Assembly: GCA_964425915.1 (NCBI GenBank)
Contig: CAYROO010000001.1
Coordinates: 558,001-622,000 of the forward strand
Origin: Polycyclovorans sp964425915
GTDB lineage: Bacteria > Pseudomonadota > Gammaproteobacteria > Nevskiales > Nevskiaceae
DNA length: 64,000 nt
Direction: 5' to 3'
This document shows positions 57,413 to 64,000 of this stretch, piece by piece. Made by a program: the position numbers and the translations under genes. The notes below the pieces were generated by a model. That model was not told the DNA's origin, made no database searches, and saw only the letters and a list, made by a program, of their open reading frames with translations. The first letter of the stretch is position 1, and each line of letters opens with the position of its first letter.

Positions 57413-59266
57413 ATGTCCCTGATTTCCCGTACCTCGCTGGCCCTGGCCGCGGGTGTTCTGCTTGGCACCGGCCTGTCGCTGACCCACGGCGTGCTGGCTG
57501 ACCGCGGCAACGCGGCTGCCGACAGCCTGCCGCTGCAGGACCTGCAGACCTTTGTCGAAATCCTCAACCGGGTGAAAACCGAGTACGTCGAAGAGGTGGA
57601 CGACAAGACCCTGCTGGAAAACGCGGTACGCGGCATGCTCACCGGGCTCGATCCGCACTCCGCCTTTCTCGATGCCGACGAGTTCAAGGACATGGGGATC
57701 GCCACCAGCGGCAAGTTCGGTGGGCTTGGCATCGAAGTCCAGATGTACAACGGCTTTGTCCGCGTCGTGTCCCCGATTGACGAGACCCCGGCCGCCCGCG
57801 CCGGTGTGCAGCCCGGTGATCTGATCGTCAAGATCGACGACAAGCCGGTGAAGGGCATGGAACTGTCAGAGGCCGTCGACCTGATGCGGGGCGAACCCGG
57901 CACCAAGATCAAGCTGGTGATCGCCCGCGAGAACGTACCGCAGCCGGTCAACCTGGAACTCACCCGTGACATTATCCGCGTCACCAGCGTACGCGGGCGC
58001 CTGCTGGCGCCCAAGCTCGGCTACCTGCGCATCAGCAGTTTCACCACCGAAACCGGTCGCTCGCTGAAGCAGCAGTTCGACAAGCTCAGCAAGGACGCCG
58101 AAGGCGGTGCCCTCGACGGCCTGGTGCTGGACCTGCGCAACAACCCGGGTGGCGTGCTCGATGCTGCGGTCGACGTCTCCGACGCCTTCCTCAACAGTGG
58201 CGCGGTGGTCTCCATCCGCGGGCGCGACAAGGCCAGCGGGCGCGAATTCCGTGCCGAGAAGGGTGATCTGCTCAACGGCGCCCCCATCGTGGTGATGATC
58301 AACGCCGGCTCGGCCAGTGCCTCGGAAATTGTTGCTGGCGCCCTGCAGGACCAGCGGCGCGGGATCATTGTCGGCACCAAGAGCTTCGGCAAGGGCTCGG
58401 TGCAGACCATCATGCCGCTGACCGACGCCTCGGCCATCAAGCTGACCACCGCACGCTACTACACCCCGTCTGGGCGGAGCATTCAGGCCGATGGCATCGA
58501 ACCGGACGTGACCATTCGTCCGTTGACGGTGTCCGATGACCGTGAAGAGGGCTTCGAGCCGATCACGGAGGCCGACCTTCGCGGCAGCCTCAAGAACGAG
58601 AACGGCGACAACGGCAAGTCGAAGTCCGAGTTCATCGAGGAAGAGACGCTGGCCGAGAAGGACTACGCCCTCTATGAAGCCCTGAATCTGCTCAAGGGCC
58701 TGGTGGTGTCGCGCCGGGAACGGCGCGACGCTGGCCTACCACTCGATCAGGGCGGCGCCCCAGGTCATGCCGCCGCCGACCGCTTCCAGCAGCACGCGCT
58801 GACCGCGCTGGATACGCCCGTCGCGTACCGCGGCGTCCAGCGCCAGCGGCACCGATGCCGCGGAGGTGTTGCCCTGGTGCTCCAGCGCCACCACCACGCG
58901 CTCGCGCGGCAGCCCCAGCTTGTCGGCGGTGGCCAGGATGATGCGTTCGTTGGCCTGGTGCGGCACCAGCCAGTCGATATCGTTGCCCTGCAGGCCGTTG
59001 GCCTCCAGCGCCTCGCGGCACACGGACTCCAGCGCGCGCACGGCAAACCGGAACACCGCCTGCCCATCCATGTGTACCACCGCGTGGGTCTGCATCTGCC
59101 CTTCGGTAAGATGGCCGGGCACCTGCAGAATGTGTGCCTGGGTGCCATCGGCGTGGAGGTGGGTCGAACGGATTCCCGGGGTGTCGCTGCGCCCCAGCAC
59201 CACGGCACCTGCGCCATCCCCGAACAGCACGCAGGTGCGGCGGTCGCTCCAGTCGAGCAGACGTGA
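57413..59266 (+). CDS. ctpA: S41 C-terminal processing peptidase, with run-on frame
   Basis: Periplasmic serine protease with PDZ domain. Signal/anchor (residues 1-30), LNRVKTEYVEEVDD, PDZ (~95-180, KFGGLGIEVQ), and S41 core with LVLDLRNNPGG, the catalytic Ser in INAGSASASEIVAGAL and Lys in GTKSFGKGSVQT. Homologues end soon after DYALYEALNLLKGL, about residue 437 here, but no stop occurs: the frame continues about 180 residues antisense through fabH, in His/Arg/Gln-rich sequence typical of shadow coding. A hairpin at 58708-58729 sits where the gene should end. The stop may be lost in nature or by sequence error; the true C-terminus is uncertain. Confidence 0.85.
   Translation: MSLISRTSLALAAGVLLGTGLSLTHGVLADRGNAAADSLPLQDLQTFVEILNRVKTEYVEEVDDKTLLENAVRGMLTGLDPHSAFLDADEFKDMGIATSGKFGGLGIEVQMYNGFVRVVSPIDETPAARAGVQPGDLIVKIDDKPVKGMELSEAVDLMRGEPGTKIKLVIARENVPQPVNLELTRDIIRVTSVRGRLLAPKLGYLRISSFTTETGRSLKQQFDKLSKDAEGGALDGLVLDLRNNPGGVLDAAVDVSDAFLNSGAVVSIRGRDKASGREFRAEKGDLLNGAPIVVMINAGSASASEIVAGALQDQRRGIIVGTKSFGKGSVQTIMPLTDASAIKLTTARYYTPSGRSIQADGIEPDVTIRPLTVSDDREEGFEPITEADLRGSLKNENGDNGKSKSEFIEEETLAEKDYALYEALNLLKGLVVSRRERRDAGLPLDQGGAPGHAAADRFQQHALTALDTPVAYRGVQRQRHRCRGGVALVLQRHHHALARQPQLVGGGQDDAFVGLVRHQPVDIVALQAVGLQRLAAHGLQRAHGKPEHRLPIHVYHRVGLHLPFGKMAGHLQNVCLGAIGVEVGRTDSRGVAAPQHHGTCAIPEQHAGAAVAPVEQT
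58708..58729. terminator. Hairpin at the expected end of ctpA
   Basis: GTCGCGCC-GGGAAC-GGCGCGAC, a perfect 8-bp stem, lies between the end of the conserved CtpA sequence and the fabH stop (58736). It has no T-run but fits a bidirectional terminator or 3'-end structure for the two convergent genes. Confidence 0.55.
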
Positions 59267-59692
59267 GAACACCTCGGCGCCGACCACCAGCGCATGCCGC
59301 GCCTGCCCGCTGGCGACAAACTTGTCGGCGATCGACAGGGCATAGAGGAAGCCGGTACAGACCGCCTGTACGTCAAAAGCCGCGCCCGCTGCCCCGAGGC
59401 GGGCCTGAAGCAGGCAGGCGCTGGAGGGAAACACCATATCCGGCGTGGTGGTGGCAAACACGATGAGGTCGATATCAGCGGCCGCCAACCCAGCCGCTTC
59501 CAGCGCCCGCTCCGCCGCCACGGCGGCCAGATCGACCGTACCCTCTCCGGGGGCGGCAACATGGCGGGAGCGGATTCCGGTGCGCGAGAAAATCCACTCG
59601 TCGGAGGTGTCGATCCGCGCCTGCAACTCGGTGTTGTGTACCTGCCGGGCGGGCAGATAACTCCCCGTTCCGAGCACCCGCGACCAGCTCAT
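58736..59692 (-). CDS. fabH: 3-oxoacyl-ACP synthase III
   Basis: Condenses acetyl-CoA with malonyl-ACP to begin fatty-acid synthesis; 318 residues. Catalytic Cys in DVQAVCTGFLYAL, His in WLVPHQANERI, Asn in HQGNTSAASVPLALD; N-terminal IDTSDEWIFSRTGI and the GDGAGAVVLG strand are also typical. It stands apart from the usual fab cluster, directly after ubiB with a 1-bp gap, so it is probably the last gene of the ubiE-ubiJ-ubiB transcript. It may be a second FabH copy or the only one; the window cannot tell. Confidence 0.95.
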   Translation of the reverse strand: MSWSRVLGTGSYLPARQVHNTELQARIDTSDEWIFSRTGIRSRHVAAPGEGTVDLAAVAAERALEAAGLAAADIDLIVFATTTPDMVFPSSACLLQARLGAAGAAFDVQAVCTGFLYALSIADKFVASGQARHALVVGAEVFSRLLDWSDRRTCVLFGDGAGAVVLGRSDTPGIRSTHLHADGTQAHILQVPGHLTEGQMQTHAVVHMDGQAVFRFAVRALESVCREALEANGLQGNDIDWLVPHQANERIILATADKLGLPRERVVVALEHQGNTSAASVPLALDAAVRDGRIQRGQRVLLEAVGGGMTWGAALIEW

Positions 59693-59693
59693 C

Positions 59694-61295
59694 TCAAGAT
59701 CTCCTCAAGGCACGCCAGGCCGAGAACAGGGCCAGTGCCAGCAGGCCACCCGGCAGCCAAGGCGACACTGCCCCGGTCAGTAGCGGCGGCAACAGCACGG
59801 CGGCGGACAGCAGCGCGCTACCGCTGGCGATCATCCAGCGGTCGCGGCGGCCGTTGGCTTCGAGGGTGTGCATCAGGGCCTGTTGCTGTCGGAGGCCGGC
59901 CGCGCCGGCCCAGCCCTCACCACGTTCGAGGCCGCGCAGGGTCCGCTCCACCAGCAGCGGCAGCGACTGTGTCAGCAGCGGCAGCTGGTAGCGGGCCTTC
60001 TCGACAAAGGCGGCCGGCCCGATACGCGCCCGCATCCACTCCTCCATGATCGGCTTGGCGGTCTTCCACAGATCGAGCTCGTCATAGAGCTGTCGCCCGA
60101 GCCCTTCGACCTGCAGCAAGGTCTTCTGCAGCAGCACCAGTTGCGGCTGCACCTGGTAGTTGAAACGCCGTGCGATCTGGAACAGCCGCAGCAGGAAGAA
60201 GCCAAAGGAAATGTCCTTCAGCGGGCGCTGGAAAATGGGTTCGCAGATGGTGCGGATGGCCGCCTCGAAAGCCTCCACGCGGGTACCCGGCGGAATCCAC
60301 TCACTCTCCAGGTGCAGCTCGGCAATCCGCCGATAGTCGCGGTTGAAGAAGGCGAGAAAGTTCTCTGCGAGATACCGCTGGTCCTGCGGCGTCAGCGTGC
60401 CGACGATACCGAAGTCCACCGCCAGATAGCTGGGCTCGGCCGGCTTAGAGGCATCCACGAAGATATTGCCGGGGTGCATGTCGGCATGGAAAAAATTGTC
60501 GCGGAAGGTCTGCTTGAAAAAGATCTCCACCCCGCGCTCAGCCAACACCTGAAAGTCCACGCCAAGGGCCCGCAGCCGGTCGAGCTCGCGGATCGAGATC
60601 CCCTCGATCCGCTCCATCACCAACACGTCTGGCCGGGTGTACTCCCAGAACACGACCGGGTGGTAGATCAGCGGACTGCCGAGCCAGTTGCGCCGCAACT
60701 GGCTGCAGTTGGCACCCTCCCGCATCAGGTCGAGCTCGTCGAGCAGGATCGATTCGAACTCGGCAACCACCGCGCGCGGGCGCACCCGCCGCGCCATCGG
60801 CGACAAGCGTTCGGCCCAGGCGGCCAGACTGTGCAGCAGGGCGATGTCCTTGCGTACCCGAGGCTCGATGCCGGGACGGATGATCTTGACCACCACCGAC
60901 ATGCCGGGCTGCCCCCCCTCGCCGTGCAGGCGCGCACCGTGCACCTGCGCCACCGAGGCGGCGGCGATCGGCGTGTCGTCGAAGCTGGCGAACAGTTCGG
61001 ACACCGGACGACCAAGGCTGCGCTCGATGATGGCGCGGGCCTGATCCACTGGGAACGGCGGCACCCGGTCCTGCAGCTTGGCAAGCTCCAGCGCGATGTC
61101 CGGTGGCACGATGTCGGGGCGGGTCGACAGCGCCTGACCGAACTTGATGAACACCGGGCCGAGATGCTCCAGTGCCAGCCGCAGCCGCTCGCCGCGGGGT
61201 CGCGGATCCGCCGACGGCTTGCCGTTGAAGAACTCCCGCAGGCCGAAGCGACGAACGGTGGCGTGGATATGCCAGAGCCGTGCGACGGCGCTCAC
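59694..61295 (-). CDS. ubiB: Ubiquinone biosynthesis atypical kinase
   Basis: ADCK/UbiB-family protein needed for coenzyme Q synthesis; 533 residues. Family marks: the KxGQ motif in GPVFIKFGQALSTRPDI, the Ala-rich loop AAASVAQVHGA, VVVKIIRPG, HADMHPGNIFVD and VDFGIVGTL; two C-terminal membrane helices (~490-530). Its ATG overlaps the ubiJ stop. The order ubiE-ubiJ-ubiB is conserved in gammaproteobacteria. Confidence 0.96.
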   Translation of the reverse strand: MSAVARLWHIHATVRRFGLREFFNGKPSADPRPRGERLRLALEHLGPVFIKFGQALSTRPDIVPPDIALELAKLQDRVPPFPVDQARAIIERSLGRPVSELFASFDDTPIAAASVAQVHGARLHGEGGQPGMSVVVKIIRPGIEPRVRKDIALLHSLAAWAERLSPMARRVRPRAVVAEFESILLDELDLMREGANCSQLRRNWLGSPLIYHPVVFWEYTRPDVLVMERIEGISIRELDRLRALGVDFQVLAERGVEIFFKQTFRDNFFHADMHPGNIFVDASKPAEPSYLAVDFGIVGTLTPQDQRYLAENFLAFFNRDYRRIAELHLESEWIPPGTRVEAFEAAIRTICEPIFQRPLKDISFGFFLLRLFQIARRFNYQVQPQLVLLQKTLLQVEGLGRQLYDELDLWKTAKPIMEEWMRARIGPAAFVEKARYQLPLLTQSLPLLVERTLRGLERGEGWAGAAGLRQQQALMHTLEANGRRDRWMIASGSALLSAAVLLPPLLTGAVSPWLPGGLLALALFSAWRALRRS

Positions 61296-61909
61296 CGTGG
61301 CAGCCCCGCACGTTCCAGACGCAGCAGCCGTGCTTCCAGGCGGTCGACGCCATCACGCAACAGGTCAACACGGTCCATCCATTCCTCCACATCCTCGCGA
61401 CGCGCCAGGTCGTAGGTCTCCTCACGCAGGTATTCGGCGGTGTTCAGCCCGAGGGTCTGGACGGCCTGCTGGCCCCAAGCAAAAAAGCCTTTGAGCAGGC
61501 CGGTGGCCCGGTGCGCGGCAGCACCGCCGAGCCAGGGCGCAAGCCACTCCTCGAGGTCGACACCCACATCGCCAACGATGGCCGCGAACTGGCGCAATAA
61601 TTCGGCATCGCCGCGCACCCGCAGGCCCTGGGCCGAAAACGGCGCTCCGCGTGCCATCTCCGCGGCACGCAGCGCCATCTGCACAACGCTGCCTTCAACC
61701 TCGGCGTCAGCAGCCGGCTCGGTCTCGTCGGCGCCGACCCGCACGGTGCCCGGCAACAGATCGAACACCAGCCGCCAGCCCATCGGCAGCAGACGCACCG
61801 CAACGCGACGACCTTCCAGCGCGCCCAGCGCCTCGCGCGCAGCCGGCTCCAGGTTGAGAAAGCGGTTCAGCGCGACCTCGACGGCCGCCGCCAGCGGCAT
61901 GGGGGTCAT
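61292..61909 (-). CDS. ubiJ: Ubiquinone biosynthesis accessory factor (SCP2 domain)
   Basis: A 205-residue lipid-binding organiser of the Q-biosynthetic complex. N-terminal SCP2-like domain (~10-115; VEVALNRFLNLEPAAREALGALEGRRV, GDAELLRQFAAIVGDVGVDLEEWLAPWLG in segments) and a C-terminal coiled coil (WMDRVDLLRDGVDRLEARLLRLE). Four-base ATGA overlaps with ubiE upstream and ubiB downstream indicate coupled translation. Confidence 0.93.
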   Translation of the reverse strand: MTPMPLAAAVEVALNRFLNLEPAAREALGALEGRRVAVRLLPMGWRLVFDLLPGTVRVGADETEPAADAEVEGSVVQMALRAAEMARGAPFSAQGLRVRGDAELLRQFAAIVGDVGVDLEEWLAPWLGGAAAHRATGLLKGFFAWGQQAVQTLGLNTAEYLREETYDLARREDVEEWMDRVDLLRDGVDRLEARLLRLERAGLPR

Positions 61910-62661
61910 TCGAGACGGTATCCACGGTGGACCGCGACGATGCCACCGGTGAGGTTGTAGACCTGCACGCGGTCGAGCCCGGCTGACGCCATCATGCCCT
62001 TCAAGGTTTCCTGGTCCGGATGCATGCGGATGGACTCTGCCAGATAGCGATAGGAATCCGCGTCATTGGCCACCAGACGTCCCATCATCGGCAACAGCCG
62101 GAAGGAGTACTGGTCATAGACCTTGGACAGCGGCGCCAGAACCGGCTTGGAGAACTCCAGCACGATCAATCGCCCGCCTGGCTTGAGGCAGCGCCGCATG
62201 GACCTCAGGGCGGCCTCCTTGTCGGTGACGTTGCGCAGCCCGAAACCGATGGTGATGCAGTCAAAGCTCTCATCGGCAAAAGGCAGGCACTCGGCGTTGG
62301 CCTGCGCCACTGGCACCTTCACCAGCCCATCGTCGATGAGGCGGGCACGCCCTTCCCCGAGCATGGCGGCGTTGATGTCGGAGAGCACGGCGAGCCCCTG
62401 ATCGCCCACCTGCCGCGCGAAGGCGCGGGTGAGATCGCCGGTACCACCGGCGACATCGAGCACCCGCTCGCCTGGCCGCAACCCGGCCAGGTCGATTACA
62501 AAACGTTTCCAGATACGGTGAATGCCGAACGACATCAGATCGTTCATCACGTCGTATTTGCGCGCCACCGAGGTGAAGACCCCGGCCACCCGCCGTTGCT
62601 TGTCCTGCACCGGCACCTGCTCAAAGCCGAAATGCGTTGTGCCGTCGCGCTCGCCTGCCAT
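61906..62661 (-). CDS. ubiE: Demethylmenaquinone/ubiquinone C-methyltransferase
   Basis: SAM-dependent methyltransferase of quinone synthesis, 251 residues. It has VFTSVARKYDVMNDLMSFGIHRIWKR (segments), SAM motif I VLDVAGGTGDLTRAFA, FDCITIGFGLRNVTDKEAALRSM, and LIVLEFSKP. ATG 62661 gives the normal N-terminus (THFGFEQVPVQDKQ); the frame extends to 62712 with no family similarity. It is first in the ubiE-ubiJ-ubiB-fabH run. Confidence 0.96.
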   Translation of the reverse strand: MAGERDGTTHFGFEQVPVQDKQRRVAGVFTSVARKYDVMNDLMSFGIHRIWKRFVIDLAGLRPGERVLDVAGGTGDLTRAFARQVGDQGLAVLSDINAAMLGEGRARLIDDGLVKVPVAQANAECLPFADESFDCITIGFGLRNVTDKEAALRSMRRCLKPGGRLIVLEFSKPVLAPLSKVYDQYSFRLLPMMGRLVANDADSYRYLAESIRMHPDQETLKGMMASAGLDRVQVYNLTGGIVAVHRGYRLE

Positions 62662-62725
62662 TGACCGCCCCACGGGGAATCGAGCGGCCATTGTAGCCGC
62701 CCCACCCGGCATTGACGGCTGTCCC

Positions 62726-63115
62726 TCAATCCGGGAGCAGCGCCCGCAGCGTCACCACGTCACGATCGCGCCGCATCCCCGCCTCGGCGAGACGCGCCAG
62801 ATAGCGCGGCCACAGTTGATGATGGTCGCGGGCGAGACGGTCCAGCACATCCCAGCTGTAGAGCCCGCTGTCATGGCCATCATCGAACACCAGGCGTACC
62901 GCGTAGTGCCCGACCCGCTCGATCCGCTGGATGCCAACCTCCTGCTTGCCGCCGACCAGCATGGGCTCACGGCGGCCATGGCCCCAAAGTTCAGCACTCG
63001 GTGAGTAGACCCGCAGGTACTCGAAGTCCAGGCTGGCCTCGCGGCCATCGTCGAAGCGGATGTCGAGTCGCTTCGATGCACGCCGCGCCTTCAGAGCCAC
63101 CACCTGGGTCATCAC
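62726..63115 (-). CDS. DUF971 (gamma-butyrobetaine hydroxylase N-domain-like) protein
   Basis: A 129-residue standalone DUF971 protein: LKARRASKRLDIRFDDGREASLDFEYLRVYSPSAE (segments), VGGKQEVGIQRIERVGHYAVRLVFDDGHDSGLYSWDVL (segments), a fold shared with the N-terminal domain of gamma-butyrobetaine hydroxylase. The function is unknown. It follows hslU by 3 bp, an order I recall from Pseudomonas, where pha genes lie between it and ubiE; here ubiE follows directly. Confidence 0.9.
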   Translation of the reverse strand: MMTQVVALKARRASKRLDIRFDDGREASLDFEYLRVYSPSAELWGHGRREPMLVGGKQEVGIQRIERVGHYAVRLVFDDGHDSGLYSWDVLDRLARDHHQLWPRYLARLAEAGMRRDRDVVTLRALLPD

Positions 63116-63118
63116 GGA

Positions 63119-64000
63119 TCAAAGGATGTAGCGAGAGAGGTCCTGGTCGCTGGCCAAGGCGTCCAGTCGCTGATTGACGTAGGCGGCGTCGATCAACACT
63201 TCAGCGCCGTCGCGGTCGGGCGCCTCAAACGCGAGCTCTTCCATCAGCCGCTCCATCACGGTGTGCAGTCGACGCGCGCCGATGTTCTCGGTGCCTTCAT
63301 TGACCTGCCAGGCAATCTCGGCGAGCCGCCGAACACCCTCGGGGCTGAACCGGACCTGCACACCCTCGGTGGCCAGCAGGGCACGATACTGCTCGGTGAG
63401 CGCGTAATCGGGCTCGGTGAGGATGCGCACGAAGTCTTCCGTCTTGAGCGGCTCCAGCTCGACCCGAATCGGCAGGCGCCCCTGCAGTTCCGGCACCAGG
63501 TCGGAGGGCTTGGCCAGATGGAAGGCGCCGGAGGCGATGAACAGGATGTGGTCGGTTTTCACAGCACCATACTTGGTGGTCACGGTGCTGCCTTCGATCA
63601 GCGGCAGCAGGTCACGCTGCACCCCTTCGCGCGACACATCCGCGCCATAGCTGTCAGCGCGCCGGCAGACCTTGTCGATCTCATCGATGAAGACGATGCC
63701 GTGCTCCTCCACCCGCTGCACGGCAGCGTTGCGGATGGCATCTTCGTCAACACGCTTGGCTGCCTCCTCATCGGTGAGCTGGCGCAAGGCATCGCGAATC
63801 TTCATCTTGCGCGTCTGCGGCTTCCCGCCGCCGAGATTGGAAAACATCGACTGCAGCTGCTGGGTCATTTCCTCCATGCCCGGCGGCCCCATCAGCTGTA
63901 CGTTGGGGGTGGCGCCGCTGAGCTTGATGTCGATCTCCTTGTCGTCGAGCTTGCCTTCGCGCAGCTGCTTGCGAAACACCTGGCGCGCGGCGCCGTTCTC
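63119..64000 (-). CDS. hslU: ATP-dependent protease ATPase HslU (partial, 5' end outside window)
   Basis: C-terminal ~293 residues of the HslU unfoldase of the HslVU protease. The frame is open to the window edge (…ENGAARQVFRKQLREGKLDDKEIDI…, shown only as landmarks). Visible: the I-domain with LMGPPGMEEMTQQLQSM, Walker B IVFIDEIDKVCRR, the sensor region DHILFIASGAFHLAKPSDL, the ELQGRLPIRVEL arginine-finger segment, GTENIGARRLHTVMERL, and the C-terminal SRYIL tail that inserts into HslV. Walker A lies beyond the window. hslV is expected upstream. Confidence 0.95.
   Translation of the reverse strand, partial: ENGAARQVFRKQLREGKLDDKEIDIKLSGATPNVQLMGPPGMEEMTQQLQSMFSNLGGGKPQTRKMKIRDALRQLTDEEAAKRVDEDAIRNAAVQRVEEHGIVFIDEIDKVCRRADSYGADVSREGVQRDLLPLIEGSTVTTKYGAVKTDHILFIASGAFHLAKPSDLVPELQGRLPIRVELEPLKTEDFVRILTEPDYALTEQYRALLATEGVQVRFSPEGVRRLAEIAWQVNEGTENIGARRLHTVMERLMEELAFEAPDRDGAEVLIDAAYVNQRLDALASDQDLSRYIL

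Noticed and set aside
59868..61415. 515-codon plus-strand frame opposite ubiB
   Set aside because: Shadow of ubiB; His/Arg/Gln-rich with no domain.

Overview
The window is GC-rich, densely packed proteobacterial chromosome. Several neighbourhoods follow gammaproteobacterial order: trxA-rho divergent from an rhlB-like helicase; yibN-like/grxC/secB/gpsA beside envC and ctpA; hslU-DUF971-ubiE-ubiJ-ubiB; ampD-ampE; rppH beside a HAD phosphatase. Together with an acidic N-terminal extension on Rho and metK-ahcY-metF clustering, this suggests a gammaproteobacterium near Xanthomonadales/Nevskiales. That placement is inference, since no rRNA gene is present. I recognised no tRNA, IS element, prophage or CRISPR array.

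Layout. (1) 1-24317, almost all minus strand, is a cell-surface region: a cadherin-like protein, a translationally coupled dTDP-rhamnose operon (rfbA-rfbC-rfbD-rfbB), a Phd/PIN toxin-antitoxin pair, a small DUF6447 protein, a GT4 glycosyltransferase, a 3514-residue RTX-type surface protein, its type I secretion system (HlyD, ABC exporter, TolC-like protein) and an OmpA-like protein. (2) 24318-29040 is the methionine/SAM cycle (metK, ahcY, metF). metK and ahcY share a palindromic operator, and metF has been remodelled at both ends by repeats. (3) 29040-37459 holds rho-trxA, rhlB, a GNAT/ATP-grasp pair, a fatty-acid desaturase, a DUF2799 lipoprotein, rppH and a HAD phosphatase. (4) 37460-44633 is an accessory-looking nitrogen-metabolism cluster: glutamine-synthetase-like ligase, NCS1 permease, glutaminase, TetR regulator, TorF-type porin and a DUF1116 protein. 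Two of its promoter regions share an operator-like 12-mer. (5) 44630-50372 holds a HisN-like phosphatase, a cobalamin riboswitch with btuB and a PduO-type adenosyltransferase, and a convergent ampD-ampE-btuF operon. (6) 50446-64000 is core envelope, secretion and ubiquinone genes, ending inside hslU.

How the genes work together. In region 1 the rhamnose operon and GT4 enzyme could supply and attach sugar to surface polysaccharide or to the giant secreted protein, which the adjacent HlyD/ABC/TolC system would export. In region 2 MetK makes SAM, AhcY removes SAH and MetF feeds methyl groups back to homocysteine. In region 4 the likely logic is porin and permease uptake, gamma-glutamylation by the synthetase-like enzyme and hydrolysis by the glutaminase, under TetR control; the substrate is unknown.

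Most notable points: a tandem 140-bp duplication of the metF 3' end whose outermost copy keeps the protein sequence but differs at 11 of 20 codons; a four-helix-bundle gene bracketed by inverted heptamer arrays, one of which supplies the metF start; a ten-copy MTxxQH repeat of about 119 residues in the giant protein; and the undefined nitrogen cluster in region 4.
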